This document shows, in pieces, positions 53,894-64,000 of a DNA stretch of 64,000 nucleotides. The notes under the pieces are model-generated. The model saw nothing but the letters and a program-made list of their open reading frames with translations, did no database searches and had not been told where the DNA came from. The translations under genes were made by a program, and so were the position numbers. The DNA comes from Leptidea sinapis (lineage: Eukaryota > Arthropoda > Insecta > Lepidoptera > Pieridae). The stretch lies in the NCBI RefSeq assembly GCF_905404315.1, contig NC_066304.1:3038001-3102000 (forward strand), read 5' to 3'. The stretch's first letter is position 1; each line of letters opens with the position of its first letter.

Positions 53894-56663
53894 ATGGTAA
53901 CAATCATGTGGTTTATTATTTTATACTTGTTTATTGGTGAGACATTGAGCCAGGAGTCAATTGATCCGCCTACAGTGAACATCTCTCAAGGAATAGTTAT
54001 TGGCACGTACAATGAGTATTACCACTTCTATGGTATACCGTATGCTGATTCAACGTCAGGCATTAATAGATTTAAGGTAAGTTTACATGTCTACACTTAT
54101 TAGCTTTATCAAGTGAAAGAAATTTCTAGTATATTTTGATGTTGATTTGAAAGTAGAATTTAATGATACTGACTATGAATGGAATATCACTACTCTCTTG
54201 ATTTGTGAAATAAATGTAAGTATTAGTAATCCTTAGAGAAATGCTAAAATAAGATACTTAAAGACTATGGCTAGTCTCGCAAAAGACTAACGTGAATAAA
54301 ATTTTTAAGTAGCAATTGTGTGTATAATTTCATTCAAATTTATTTTCCAGGGACCAAGACCGCCACCAAACTTTCAAACACCATTTATTGCAAACAGAAA
54401 TGATGTTAAATGTGTAAGAGCTACTGGACAAGGCTTTGAAGGAACAGAGGATTGTTTGGTAGTAAATGTTTTACTCCAACTCTTAATCAAACAAGTCGCT
54501 TACCAGTTATGGTGTGGGTTAAAGGAAACGAATTCGATGGGGTATTGGAGCCAGAAATATCATTTAAAAGGTTTATGGATAAGGATGTTGTTGTTGTTTC
54601 TCTAAACTATCGAGAATCTATACTAGGCTTCCTTTGCTTGGGCAATTCTATCGCTCCAGGTAACGCTGGACTTAAAGATATAATCGCTGCCTTACAATGG
54701 ATACGGCAAAATATTATAGCGTTTGGAGGCGATCCGGAAAATGTTACTATTTTTGGACATGGAAGTGGTGCCGCTGCAGTTGACTTAATCACTCTATCAC
54801 AAATGTCCATTGGTCTTGTGAACAGTGCTATCTCTCAAAGTGGAACCGCAATGACTCCATGGGCAGTTACAAGAGATAACCTCAAATATGCTCTTATTGT
54901 AGCCAATGCTCTGGGACACACAGTAACTGACATAGAAATGCTATCTGATATTTTTACACGTGTAAGTGTATCTGCTCTTATGGCTGTTTTGAATGATCTT
55001 AATTTAACCGACAACTCAATGGCTTTTGCGCCCTGTTTGGAGAGAGAAATAAACGGCACTGTACCTTTCTTAACAAAGTCTCCGCATGAAATTTTGAGTA
55101 GTGGTGAACAGTTAAATATCCCATTTTTGACTGGTTTTGTTGATATTGAAGGTACCATCCGGTATAAAGAAGCAATAGAAGATGATTGGTTGGAGAAAAT
55201 GGATCAGTCGTTTCCTGAATTTGTACAATCTGATTTGATTTTTGAGAGCGAAGAGCAAGAGCAATTGGTTGTTAAAGATATAAGGAATTTTTATTTCGGA
55301 AACAGCTCTATAAATATTAATAGTTTTCAAAATTATTTATACTATCATGGTGATACTATGATTACGGTATCAGCAATTAGAGAAGCAAAAAAACGGGCTG
55401 TTTCAAGTAATGCATCCGTGTACCTTTACCAATTTTCTTACAAAAGCCCTCTCGGATCAATTTTTGTGGGTCCTCTGAATGCTAACGGAGCAGCACACAA
55501 TGAGGAACTTGGATATCTTTTTTATGAAGATGTAGAAAATGAAACTACGATTTCAACCAATGATCTTGCTGTCAGTGATATTTTAGTTGAAAGATGGACT
55601 AACTTTGCTAAAACAGGGTAAGTAATTAAAGTAAGAAAAAATGTGATATCATTTTGTGTGTTAGTTTGCATATTTATGAGGAAAATAAATAGTTCCTAAT
55701 TAAAATGGGTCAGTAAGAAAGCGGTTTATAATGGAGCTGTAGAAGGCATACAAAGAAAATCACTGTAGAACTCATAATATTATAGAGTTATCACTAATAT
55801 TAATTAATATTTTTAAATGAAATATTTAATACAAACTGATGCTCACAACTTGCCGACTCTGTTTGTGGTGTGTACATGGACTTCAAAACTGGGTCCAGAT
55901 TATTAGATGTGGTTTTACCGATTCTTTCTGGTAGACAGCAGAAAGTAGCACCACTAATAGGATTATTAGCAGCAAAGTATCGATGACGCACTAGGCAGTA
56001 GGGTGCTATCTCGCATATCATATGTAAAAACATTCCAGTTCTTATTAATGTTGATCAAAATCTATCAAGTCTTTTTGTCATTCAGTTACATTAACCACAA
56101 AACTTGATATTTTTTTTAATTCGAGACATATTTATGCAGCAGTTTATAGTGATTTGTAAGTTTTATACATTTATAGGAACCCCAAGAGTGAAACATCGAG
56201 CGTACAGTGGCGGCCTTTGACGTCCAACAATACTTATTATTTAAGAATTCTTGATGATGAGGAAGTGCATATAAATGATGGTGGATCATTGGATATTGAA
56301 CTTCAAAATCCTCAGCAGGAAACTCTTACATTTTGGGAACAAATTTACGAAAACTATTTCAATGATGCCAAGAGCAGATGGGGTATCGACGACAGAATAG
56401 AAGATGATAATGAAAATGAAGAAGATGATGAAAATCAGGAAACCGATAATGAAAACGAGGAAGATGATGGTGGAAATACTGAAGAAGACAACGGAAATGA
56501 AGACGCTGATGATGGAAACGAAGATGATGACAATGGAAATGAAAGTGGTAACGATGGAGGAAATGGAGCTGTCTCAACAACGCAGGCAGTTTCAACCTCT
56601 CTTGTTATAATAACAATAATCAAAATTCTAAGTGAACTGCATTTATTCTACGCTATGTCTTAA
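53894..56663 (+). CDS. Non-catalytic carboxylesterase-fold protein, glutactin/neurotactin-like, with one frameshift
   Basis: Three exons: 53894-54076, 54351-55617, 56177-56663. Introns of 274 and 559 bp have GTAAGT donors and TTCCAG/TTATAG acceptors. With one base missing from exon 2 (T run 54469-54472) the exons would total 646 codons. The ATG at 53894 starts a signal peptide (MVTIMWFIILYLFIG). Esterase landmarks follow: FYGIPYA, EDCL (disulphide loop), APGNAGLKD, FGGDPENVTIFG, QSGTA, AHNEELGYLF. The nucleophile elbow is GHGSG (54755-54769) where active members have GxSxG, so Ser is shifted by one; the oxyanion HGG is replaced by KGN. The acid (DIEG, 55148) and His (55496) positions remain. 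Exon 3 adds an Asp/Glu/Asn/Gly-rich tail and a hydrophobic end (SLVIITIIKIL), a possible GPI signal. Probably an extracellular adhesion-type protein; the frameshift may be an error or mean a pseudogene. Confidence 0.85.
54077..54350 (+). other. Intron 1 of the esterase-like gene
   Basis: Donor AAG|GTAAGT and acceptor TTTTCCAG|GG; phase 0 between FK and GPRPP, a junction that joins conserved esterase sequence on both sides. Confidence 0.9.
55618..56176 (+). other. Intron 2 of the esterase-like gene
   Basis: Donor ACAGG|GTAAGT and acceptor TTTATAG|GAACC. The split Gly codon joins FAKTG to NPKSE, the usual end of the esterase domain (family pattern FAxTGxP). 559 bp, AT-rich, no repeats recognised. 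Confidence 0.9.
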
Positions 56664-56872
56664 TTAATGTACGACGAAGTGGAAGTAGAAATAATTTCTG
56701 CATATTGATAGCTTTTATGGACTTCTCTCGTAGAAGTCACTGAAATGCTAAGAACAGTACTACAAAGCATTACATAATATTGTAATTGATATTTAAATAA
56801 TAATGCTATTGTATCAATTCCTATTTACAAAACAAAACTTAAAATATCAAGCCATTCCTAAATTTGAATATT

Positions 56873-56878
56873 AATAAA
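56873..56878 (+). promoter_or_regulatory. Polyadenylation signal AATAAA
   Basis: AATAAA in ATTAATAAAGAACAG, ~210 bp after the stop codon of the esterase-like gene. It is the first canonical hexamer downstream on this strand. Confidence 0.65.
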
Positions 56879-56895
56879 GAACAGTGTTTATAATT

Positions 56896-57596
56896 TCATT
56901 TTAAAATTAGAACAAACAAAGCTTCACTTAGGGTTAGTTTATGAAGGTATTTTAAAGTTTTATACGTTTAGTTGCGTGCTAGAAACCTATGCATGAAAGT
57001 TCAGAAGGGTCACGTCATTCGTGTCAGCTATGTCCAAGGTCAGTATGCGTTATGCAGATAAACACATCAAGGTAATGCGGAAAAGGCTAAGAGAGGACTA
57101 CTAACAACTGGGCCTATCAAAATTGTATTTTCTGAATTATCATATCATTAAATTGATTTAATGCAGTGATGTTTCTTTTTATTTCACTTACACCTACAGC
57201 TACTACACCACAGCCAAATATTTAAAAGACATTTCTTTTTAAAAGTTTTAGATTATAATTTTATGGACTAGTATCCAAGATTGATTGGAAAAATTGGGGC
57301 ATTTACTGATTTGATGATGTAAATTGTGGATTATAGATTCATTTTATTAAAACTGGTTTAAACGCAATACATACAAGGGCGTGCATATCATATAGGCAAT
57401 TAGGTAGTGTCTACCTCATTTTAAACCTAAATAAATAAAGCACTAGTGTTAAAGTTTATTTAGTTTAATTTGGTTCCGTTATTTTATATTCAATCACGCA
57501 ATCATAAAATTTTTCCTTACGCTAGAAACTAGATACCTCCAGTAAGTAGTCTTTTCATATTCCAAAGTTCAATTACGACTAGTTAGTTAGTTAATT
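56896..57596. other. No gene seen
   Basis: AT-rich sequence between the esterase-like gene and the LINE. A less AT-rich patch at 56990-57120 has no open frame of note. Confidence 0.35.
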
Positions 57597-57636
57597 GGAG
57601 GACAAACGAGCGTACGGGTCACCTGGTGTTAAGTGA

Positions 57637-59883
57637 TCACCGCCGCCCACACTCTCCTGCAACACCAGAGGAATCACAAGAGCGTTGCCGGCCTTTAAGG
57701 AAGGTGTACGCGCTTTTCTTAAAGGTACCCATGTCGTATCGTCCCGGAAACACCGCACAAGGAAGCTCATTCCATAGCTTCGTGGTACGAGGAAGAAAGC
57801 TCCTTGAAAACCGCACTGTGGAGGACCGCCACACATCCAGATGGTGGGGATGATATCGTAACTTGTGGCGTGTCGTGCGAAGGTGAAATTCGGCGGCAGG
57901 AATCAGGTTGAACAGCTCTTCGGAACACTCCCCGTGATAAATGCGGTAGAAGACACACAATGAAGCGACGTCTCTACGCAACGCCAAGTGATCCAGCCGT
58001 TCACAGAGTACTGGGTCCCCGACAATTCGAGCTGCTCTGCGTTGCACGCGGTCAAATGGATCGAGCTGATACTGGGGTGCGCCAGACCAGAGATGACAGC
58101 AATACTCCATGTGAGGCCGGACCTGCGCTTTGTAGAGCGCTAGAATGTGGGCCGGCTTGAAGTATTGCCGTGCTCTATTTATGACGCCCAGTTTCTTTGA
58201 AGCCAGTTTGGCTTTGCCCTCCAGATGGCCACGGAATTGGCAATTGCTCAAGATTTCGAGACCCAGTATTCCGATACTAGGCGAGGCTTTAAGGGAAGTG
58301 TTCTCGAAGAGCGGTGATACGGCAAATAGGGTTATTTTAGTGGTAAACGCGCAAACTTGAGTCTTCTGGGGGTTAAATTGGACAAGGTTCAACTTACCCC
58401 ATTCCGCGACCTTCTCGAGAGAGGACTCGATAGAAGACACAAGTTTCACCCGGCACTGGTCGACGTTTTCCCGAGAGAGACCTGCATGGCCCGTGTATAC
58501 GGCATCACCAGTGCTGTCGTCTGCATAGCAATGCATGTTGGCGGTGTCCAACATATCATTGATATGCAGAAGAAACAGCGTGGGAGATAGCACACAGCCT
58601 TGGGGCACTCCAGCGTTCACGGGCTTGGGATTCGAGCAATAACCGTCGATAACGACCTGTATGCTGCGCCCAGTGAGGAAGCTGGAGGTCCACTTGCATA
58701 AGCTCTCGGGAAGCCCAAATGATGGAAGTTTTGCGAGGAGCGCCTTGTGCCATACACGATCAAAGGCCTTCGCTATATCCAGACCAACTGCCAGGCCTTC
58801 CCCCTTGCTTTCAATAGCCGCCGCCCATCTGTGTGTTAGGTATACCAGAAGATCGCCAGTCGACCGACCATGGCGAAAGCCGTACTGCCGGTCGTTGATC
58901 AACTGGTGACCCTCAAGGTATACCAAGAGCTGGCGGTTAATTATGCTCTCCATAAGTTTGGAGAGTAGGGAGGTAATAGCAATAGGCCTGTAGTTTGCCG
59001 GATTCGAAGTGTCTCCTTTTTTTGGGATCGGATGGACAAGGGCTGACTTCCATGAATCAGGGACTACGCCTTTTGAATAAGAGTGCCGGAATAAACGCGT
59101 TAGCACCGGCGTCAACTCAGGGGCACACGTTCTAAGCACGATTGGAGAAATGCCATCCGGCCCGCTCGACTTCCTGACGTCCAACGAAAACAGAGCTCGC
59201 CTAACAGTTTTCTGTCGGAACTGTACTTCAGGCATGGAGCTCTGACACCGCGGGATGTTTTTCGGCGGTGTTTTTCCGTTGTCGTCAAGAGTCGAGTTGG
59301 AGGAAAAAAGAGTGCACAGGAGATCGGCTTTCTCTTTTGCCGTATGGGCCAGGGTGTCATTCCTCATGTGCAACGGCGGCATGGACGGCTGGTTGAAGTT
59401 ACCAAGAGCAGCTTTCGACAACGACCAGAAGTTGCGTGTTCCGGTCGGGTAACTGGAAAGCTGCTCGCCAATTTTGACGACGTGCTTCGATTTCGCACGG
59501 GCGATTTGCCGCTTAAAAAATCTGGAGGCACGGTTATATTTCCTCTTCAGAACTTTGCAGTTCAGATCCTTTGAGCCCAGCGCCGCAACCCAAGTTCGAT
59601 ACGCCTGTTTTTTGCAGTCAGATGCTGCTTTAACTGACGCATCGAACCAGGGCTGTGATCTGCCACCGATCGGTACTACAGAGCTTGGTATAAAAATATC
59701 CATGCCCTGCAGTATCACATCGGCTACTGCAACGGCGCAGGCACTAGGATCATCCGAAAGGAAACAAACCCTGCCCCAAGGGTAGGATGCAAAAAAGGAA
59801 CGCATCCTATCCCAATCTGCTGACTTGTAATGCCAAACGCGGCGGGTCGCTGGTGGTTTGCGACGTTGGCGTCGGATAGGCAC
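57637..59883 (-). CDS. LINE reverse transcriptase (C-terminal part of ORF2)
   Basis: 748 codons from the first Met; the frame is open slightly further upstream to about 59958, so this Met is not the true start. Conserved palm motifs: PDGISPIVLR near residue 242, NYRPIAITSLLSKLMESI near 297, FDRVWH near 374, GVPQGCVLSP near 424 and YADDST near 453 (catalytic Asp pair). A C-terminal region with RAARIVGDP and FPGRYDMGTFKK follows. It copies element RNA into DNA at the target nick. The frame is uninterrupted over its full length, so this insertion is young. Confidence 0.92.
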   Translation of the reverse strand: MPIRRQRRKPPATRRVWHYKSADWDRMRSFFASYPWGRVCFLSDDPSACAVAVADVILQGMDIFIPSSVVPIGGRSQPWFDASVKAASDCKKQAYRTWVAALGSKDLNCKVLKRKYNRASRFFKRQIARAKSKHVVKIGEQLSSYPTGTRNFWSLSKAALGNFNQPSMPPLHMRNDTLAHTAKEKADLLCTLFSSNSTLDDNGKTPPKNIPRCQSSMPEVQFRQKTVRRALFSLDVRKSSGPDGISPIVLRTCAPELTPVLTRLFRHSYSKGVVPDSWKSALVHPIPKKGDTSNPANYRPIAITSLLSKLMESIINRQLLVYLEGHQLINDRQYGFRHGRSTGDLLVYLTHRWAAAIESKGEGLAVGLDIAKAFDRVWHKALLAKLPSFGLPESLCKWTSSFLTGRSIQVVIDGYCSNPKPVNAGVPQGCVLSPTLFLLHINDMLDTANMHCYADDSTGDAVYTGHAGLSRENVDQCRVKLVSSIESSLEKVAEWGKLNLVQFNPQKTQVCAFTTKITLFAVSPLFENTSLKASPSIGILGLEILSNCQFRGHLEGKAKLASKKLGVINRARQYFKPAHILALYKAQVRPHMEYCCHLWSGAPQYQLDPFDRVQRRAARIVGDPVLCERLDHLALRRDVASLCVFYRIYHGECSEELFNLIPAAEFHLRTTRHKLRYHPHHLDVWRSSTVRFSRSFLPRTTKLWNELPCAVFPGRYDMGTFKKSAYTFLKGRQRSCDSSGVAGECGRR

Positions 59884-60709
59884 TACACTCCTGACCAGGC
59901 AATGGTCGGACGTTCCGAGAGGGGCGTCGACAGAGACCTGGTAACCATCGGGATGTCAGCAGAAGATCCAATAAGGACGGCATGTGGCTATCCACATCCG
60001 GGAGCCGCGTCGGCGACTCAACCAATTGGGACAGACCATACGCCAATGCAAAATTATGCACAGATCGCCCTGCGTAGTCTGTGGTACGTGATCCAAGCCA
60101 TTCGGCATTGTGCCCGTTGAAATCACCCAAGACTACGATTTCAGCGGAGGGGATCTGAGCAAGCACGTCATCAAATGCCGCTTGAACGCAGCCCATGAGG
60201 TGATCCGTTTCTGCGTTACCACTATGGGACCTGTAGACACACGCATAGATGCGGACGCGGTCCTCTAAATCTACGCGGAGCCAGAGAGTAGACAGGCCCC
60301 TACCCTCAAAATTGCCGAGACGGCGACAGCAGATATCCTCCCTAACGTTCACACATACCCCGGCATGAGGCATGAAATTATGCTCAATTTTGTACCCGGA
60401 GTACGTTAAATATGACGTATCGCTAGGTCGAGATATCTGCGTCTCCGTAAGGAAACACAAGGCCAGCTGCGCCGTCTCAAGGTGGTGGTGGACGGCGTTT
60501 AAGTTGGAGTGAATTCCCCGGATGTTACAAAAGTCCACATTAAGCGTGGAGCGGGGTGCCGTGGTGTTGCTGCCCTGTTTGTCCTGTGACATACGCGGTA
60601 CTGTGCCCTCCCCAGAATACGAGGGGCAGCCCGAGCGCGAATGCTCGGGGAGGGATTCTCCGGCTCTACAAGAGCCGGTACCCTCCTGGGGTAATAGGAC
60701 CGCTCTCAT
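59807..60709 (-). CDS. LINE APE-type endonuclease (N-terminal part of ORF2)
   Basis: 300 codons. Endonuclease motifs: NVDFCNIRGIHSN near residue 78, CFLTETQI near 104 (metal-binding Glu), VYRSHSGNAETDHLMG near 163, LGDFNGHNAEWLG near 195 (Asp and Asn). The last motif, SDHCLV, lies in the reverse transcriptase frame, because a frameshift at about 59950-59965 separates LLLTS from its continuation. The 3' 55 or so codons of this frame are therefore out-of-frame sequence. The element nicks target DNA with this domain; this copy is disabled unless the frameshift is an error. Confidence 0.88.
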   Translation of the reverse strand: MRAVLLPQEGTGSCRAGESLPEHSRSGCPSYSGEGTVPRMSQDKQGSNTTAPRSTLNVDFCNIRGIHSNLNAVHHHLETAQLALCFLTETQISRPSDTSYLTYSGYKIEHNFMPHAGVCVNVREDICCRRLGNFEGRGLSTLWLRVDLEDRVRIYACVYRSHSGNAETDHLMGCVQAAFDDVLAQIPSAEIVVLGDFNGHNAEWLGSRTTDYAGRSVHNFALAYGLSQLVESPTRLPDVDSHMPSLLDLLLTSRWLPGLCRRPSRNVRPLPGQECSAYPTPTSQTTSDPPRLALQVSRLG

Positions 60710-60880
60710 ATTTTGTTGGGGGGGGGGGAAAGGACGGGGGGGAATGGCCTCCGGTCCTCGACACTAACCTATGCGAAACATAGCGGCACTAGGCCGCTAC
60801 TTCACGCCGGTATTCTGTGCGAGTGTGGTAAGTAACCCGGACGAGTCTGGCCCGATTGTGCTGACGTCATAAGACAGCAG

Positions 60881-63635
60881 CGTGACTCTCCCACTTTCAA
60901 AAGTAATGAATAGAAGGAGAAGCCTATGTCCCATATTGGACGTATAAAAACTGATGTGGTAGTGATGAGAAACGCCGTAGCAGATAAAATAAATTTTCAG
61001 TAATGAGTTAATCTAATAACATCGAGAGAACATAAATATGAAATGTAAACAACTTTAATAATCTCTTGCAAATGTTTATCCCCATGAGTCCATGTTGACC
61101 ATAAAACACGTAAGGAAGCCATTAAAAGTGCAAAAGTGCAGATTTGCATACTGGTTTAAAATTAGCAATGCAGCTGCGCAATTACAAACTTCTTAGGTTG
61201 AGGGTCTTTTTAGGGCAAGTCTACGCTGAAATATTCTAAGGCTATGTTCACAATTAGTCGCCCATTCGTTGAACTTCAACCAAAACTTTTTTTTTGAGAT
61301 TCAACGTTATGAAGAGTTTTGATAAAAGAGTATACATATAATATCATAGACTTACAGTATACTAGCTTAAGACGATCAAAGAGAGCGAGAGAAAAGAACA
61401 AATCAAACGGAGATACATCAAGATGGAAAAGGAAAGCGAATATAATTTTACTGTAACCGATTTGGATTGACAAGTCCTAAATTTTAGTTTTTAGTATTTT
61501 TAATATTAAACATCACACACACATTATCGTACACGTTGACAAATCAAAATAAGTTTTAGCGCGTCTCAAACTACCGTGAGGAATTTGATGACGAGACACG
61601 GTGGTATGCATCAATATCAATATAGTTTTCATTGTTCTCCGGGTCATAACGAATTGTGGATCATTTTTTAAATCAAAGATCTTTCATTTAAAATATCATT
61701 AAATTATCCAGCAGCTGCATTAAATTATCCTTACCACAGCATCGATAACGTTTCCGACCGAATTCAAAATTATAAGGAATATAAGAAAATTTTACGCAAC
61801 GGTAATTTTAGTTTCACATTCTGTAAGTCCGATTAAAATTATCTAAAATCATAGGTCTGACTGTCTGTCTGCTTGACAAGGTCCATCTTATTAGAGGCCA
61901 ATTATTACAGTGAGTAATCGATTTTTTCTTATTTTTTTTGTCCATTTTTGCTTAAGATATTCATTGATACGTTTCACATGTTTAACACGTAATGTGACAT
62001 CTTTTTTAAAAGTTCCCGGGGGAGATCTATATAGACTTTTAATGCGGACGAAGTTGTGGGTTTGATGGGATTGAATAAGACAAAGCTGTCACACTCGGCT
62101 ATGTGTCGCTCGTTCGGGTATAATAAGCTCCAGTCGACAAAGGCAGCACAATCGGTTATAGGAAAATTCATTTCATTTTATCATTTATTTGTGGTCATGG
62201 GTATACATAAGATGGTACTAATAATAATGAATAACAAGTTGTCATAGAAATATAAATATTACAGAATGTCGGTAAATTGGTATCTAAATAATTGAAATTG
62301 GATAATAAAATGTAAGAACATTAGTTACTAAGTAATGAAATTAAGTAGAATTATATTTTAGAATATCAATTGAGGGATGCATCTGTAAATAAGTATTTTA
62401 TAGAATAGATTTTGTATGTAAACCAAAACAAAAACAACTTTTGCTCCGTGCAACGATTTTACAGCCTAAACGTTACTCCAGGCTACGCTGAAGTCTTTGA
62501 AGAATCGTGTAAGTCTGTCGCGAAGTTCAACAGATCAGCGTGTTTAAAAAAGAGACATACACACGGATAATTTTTTTTAATTTGTATTTTTGTGTTCAAT
62601 CGGAGAACAATGTCAGTAATAAGTATTTAATCTCCCTCAAAAAAAATCTAGTATAGACGAATATGAAATAGTACAAGTACAGAAGTCTCACTCCGAAAAA
62701 TCAATTAAAGAAATAGAGACTCTTGCGGCCAAACAATAAGATGAAATTCAGATTGCACAGCGCTATTAACCTACATTTTTATTATTTAGAAGTTGCCTCT
62801 CCTTCTATCGCGTGACTCTTATTTTTTTTATTATGATTTCTATAAACCATTTCATTATTTATATATTTTATTGTATGAGTTCCTTCTACTCCATTTTTAT
62901 TTATAGCTTTGGGGTCAGATGTTACCCATGCGACTACTTGTGTGATTTCCTTAATGCGCCTAATTAAGGGTTAAAAACAGACAAAACAGATGGAGATTTT
63001 TTTTAATCTGTATTTTTGGGTTCAATTTTCTTTAGTTTCAAGAAACACACGTCGCCTCTAGAGTTTATTTATAATATAGATAGATTCTAATTATATGTTT
63101 AGAAACATTGCATGACTATATTATGTGTTTTACACAAGTAACAATAGCCACAAATAGACACAAATCGAAAAAAAAACCTATTGAATAAAAAGCAAACAAT
63201 AAAAAGTCATAAAATATTATCGGCATGTTTAAAAACTAGTATAAAACATACCTATCTCGTTTTAATAATGTTTAAAGTAAAGTTGTATGATGTAAAACTC
63301 CAATAACGCTTTTAATATTTCCAAAATAAAGAGACGGGTTACTAAGTTCGTTCGTATGAAATTGCCTTACACACGTGCTTCTGATAACCTAACATATAAC
63401 ATTGAGTACAGATTTTTCATGTGGTTATCAATATATGGATATACCTTTTCTAAAATTATTTTAATATGACAAAAATAAATTTAAAAGATATGTTAAACTA
63501 TGGCTACTTAAAGATAACTTACATAAATAAATTGATGTTTTATAGGCCAACATGACAGTTTAAAAAAAGTGAGTGAATTATTATGGGTCTACTAGCAAAA
63601 AAATTGCAACAATTTCCAACAAACAACCGTTTTTT
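60881..63635. other. Long stretch without recognisable genes
   Basis: AT-rich. 61860-61900 holds CTGACTGTCTGTCTGCTTG. 62075-62130 is the unnamed GTCACACTCGGCTATGTG repeat. 62565-62600 and 62990-63035 share TTTTTTTTAATCTGTATTTT-like words, so a low-copy repeat is duplicated here. No frame longer than 65 codons and no domain. Confidence 0.4.
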
Positions 63636-63639
63636 ATAA

Positions 63640-63765
63640 CATACGACATAGGTACCTTCAATAAAAGCGTGTACACCTTTCTTACGGGCCGGCAATGCTC
63701 CTGTGATTCCTCTGGTGTTGCAGAATGTGGGTGGCGGTGATCACTAAACACTAGGTCACCCGTAC
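63640..63765 (+). mobile_element. LINE 3' scrap (57.6-kb family)
   Basis: ACGACATAGGTACCTTCAAT, GCCGGCAATGCTCCTGTGAT and GGCGGTGATCACTAAACACT match the last ~100 bp of the family. Truncated at both sides. Confidence 0.75.
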
Positions 63766-64000
63766 GCTCTTATTCCCTAAACAAAGAATTGATTTGTGTA
63801 TATTTGCTTTGTACTGGATATTGTAATATAAATTTACTATAGATTTTATTTTGGTTATGCTTATGCTATATCTATACTTATAATATATCATATATGAGTT
63901 AGTGTGGCACAAACGCATCAAACATGGGATCTCTAACAGTTTTTTGTGTTATCTTTAGTATATTGTGGTGGAATGTCCATATTATGATATCTTGAAGTAA

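Larger units (their letters stand above)
57597..60880 (-). mobile_element. Near full-length LINE, ORF2 complete except for one frameshift
   Basis: Minus-strand non-LTR retrotransposon with an APE-type endonuclease followed by reverse transcriptase, CR1/Jockey-like in architecture. The 5' part includes a C9-10 run at 60720-60729 and a GC-rich leader to about 60880; no ORF1 was found. The 3' end reads CGCTCGTTTGTCCTCC and then AATTAACTAACTAACTAG. Fragments of the same family occur at 10.6, 21.0, 37.5, 41.4 and 63.7 kb. It is strikingly GC-richer than the surrounding DNA. Confidence 0.92.

Noticed and set aside
56359..56623. His-, Lys/Met- and Ser-rich frames overlapping exon 3
   Set aside because: They are other-frame shadows of the low-complexity acidic tail of the esterase-like gene.
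1..64000. CRISPR arrays, bacterial operons, rRNA genes
   Set aside because: No regularly spaced identical repeats with unique spacers, no ribosome-binding-site-led gene series and no rRNA-like sequence were seen; the window is clearly animal nuclear DNA.

Overview
This is an AT-rich eukaryotic window, most consistent with a lepidopteran (moth or butterfly) nuclear genome. The evidence is the mixture of repeats: tRNA-derived SINEs, short Helitrons ending in hairpin + GGGTCAGCTAG, several LINE families with APE-type endonuclease, a mariner relic, and many copies of a ~300-bp A-tailed element. Nearly all coding-like sequence belongs to mobile elements. Only one host gene is well supported. There is no sign of bacterial organisation, CRISPR or an operon.

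Region 1 (1-9343) is the most unusual part: a near-perfect inverted repeat with arms of ~4.46 kb around a 419-bp asymmetric spacer (4463-4881). Each arm holds the same decayed gene, a protein-primed family B DNA polymerase of the Polinton/Maverick type, read outward from the centre. All three polymerase motifs can still be found, scattered over three frames: A, DANNRYG; B, KLINNSMY; C, YTDTDSL. The gene carries many stops, a CA microsatellite sits inside it, and its last ~1 kb was tandemly duplicated before the arms became identical. The right arm abuts the 3' end of a Helitron. The left end of the palindrome runs off the window.

Region 2 (9.3-32 kb) is intergenic or intronic sequence filled with LINE 3' fragments, SINEs, MITEs, Helitrons and a 1-kb mariner deletion derivative (30252-31234). 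Region 3 (32-34 kb) is GC-richer and contains a promoter-like block: a CRE flanked by two CCAAT boxes, followed on the minus strand by a leader with its first ATG just before a consensus splice donor. This may be the first exon of a gene reading left, but its downstream exons were not found. Region 4 (34.9-53.8 kb) is again dense in repeats, including inverted pairs of the 300-bp element, a LINE copy with its 5' and 3' ends fused, and a Ty3/gypsy reverse-transcriptase scrap inside another repeat.

Region 5 (53894-56663) is a three-exon carboxylesterase-fold gene on the plus strand. It has a signal peptide, lacks the nucleophile serine and the oxyanion glycines, keeps the Glu and His positions, and ends in an acidic low-complexity tail plus a hydrophobic C-terminus. 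It resembles the non-catalytic cholinesterase-like adhesion proteins (glutactin/neurotactin/neuroligin type). A one-base frameshift in exon 2 makes it either a pseudogene or a sequence error. Region 6 (57600-60880) is a nearly full-length LINE on the minus strand with endonuclease and reverse transcriptase separated by one frameshift. The last 3 kb hold little that can be recognised.
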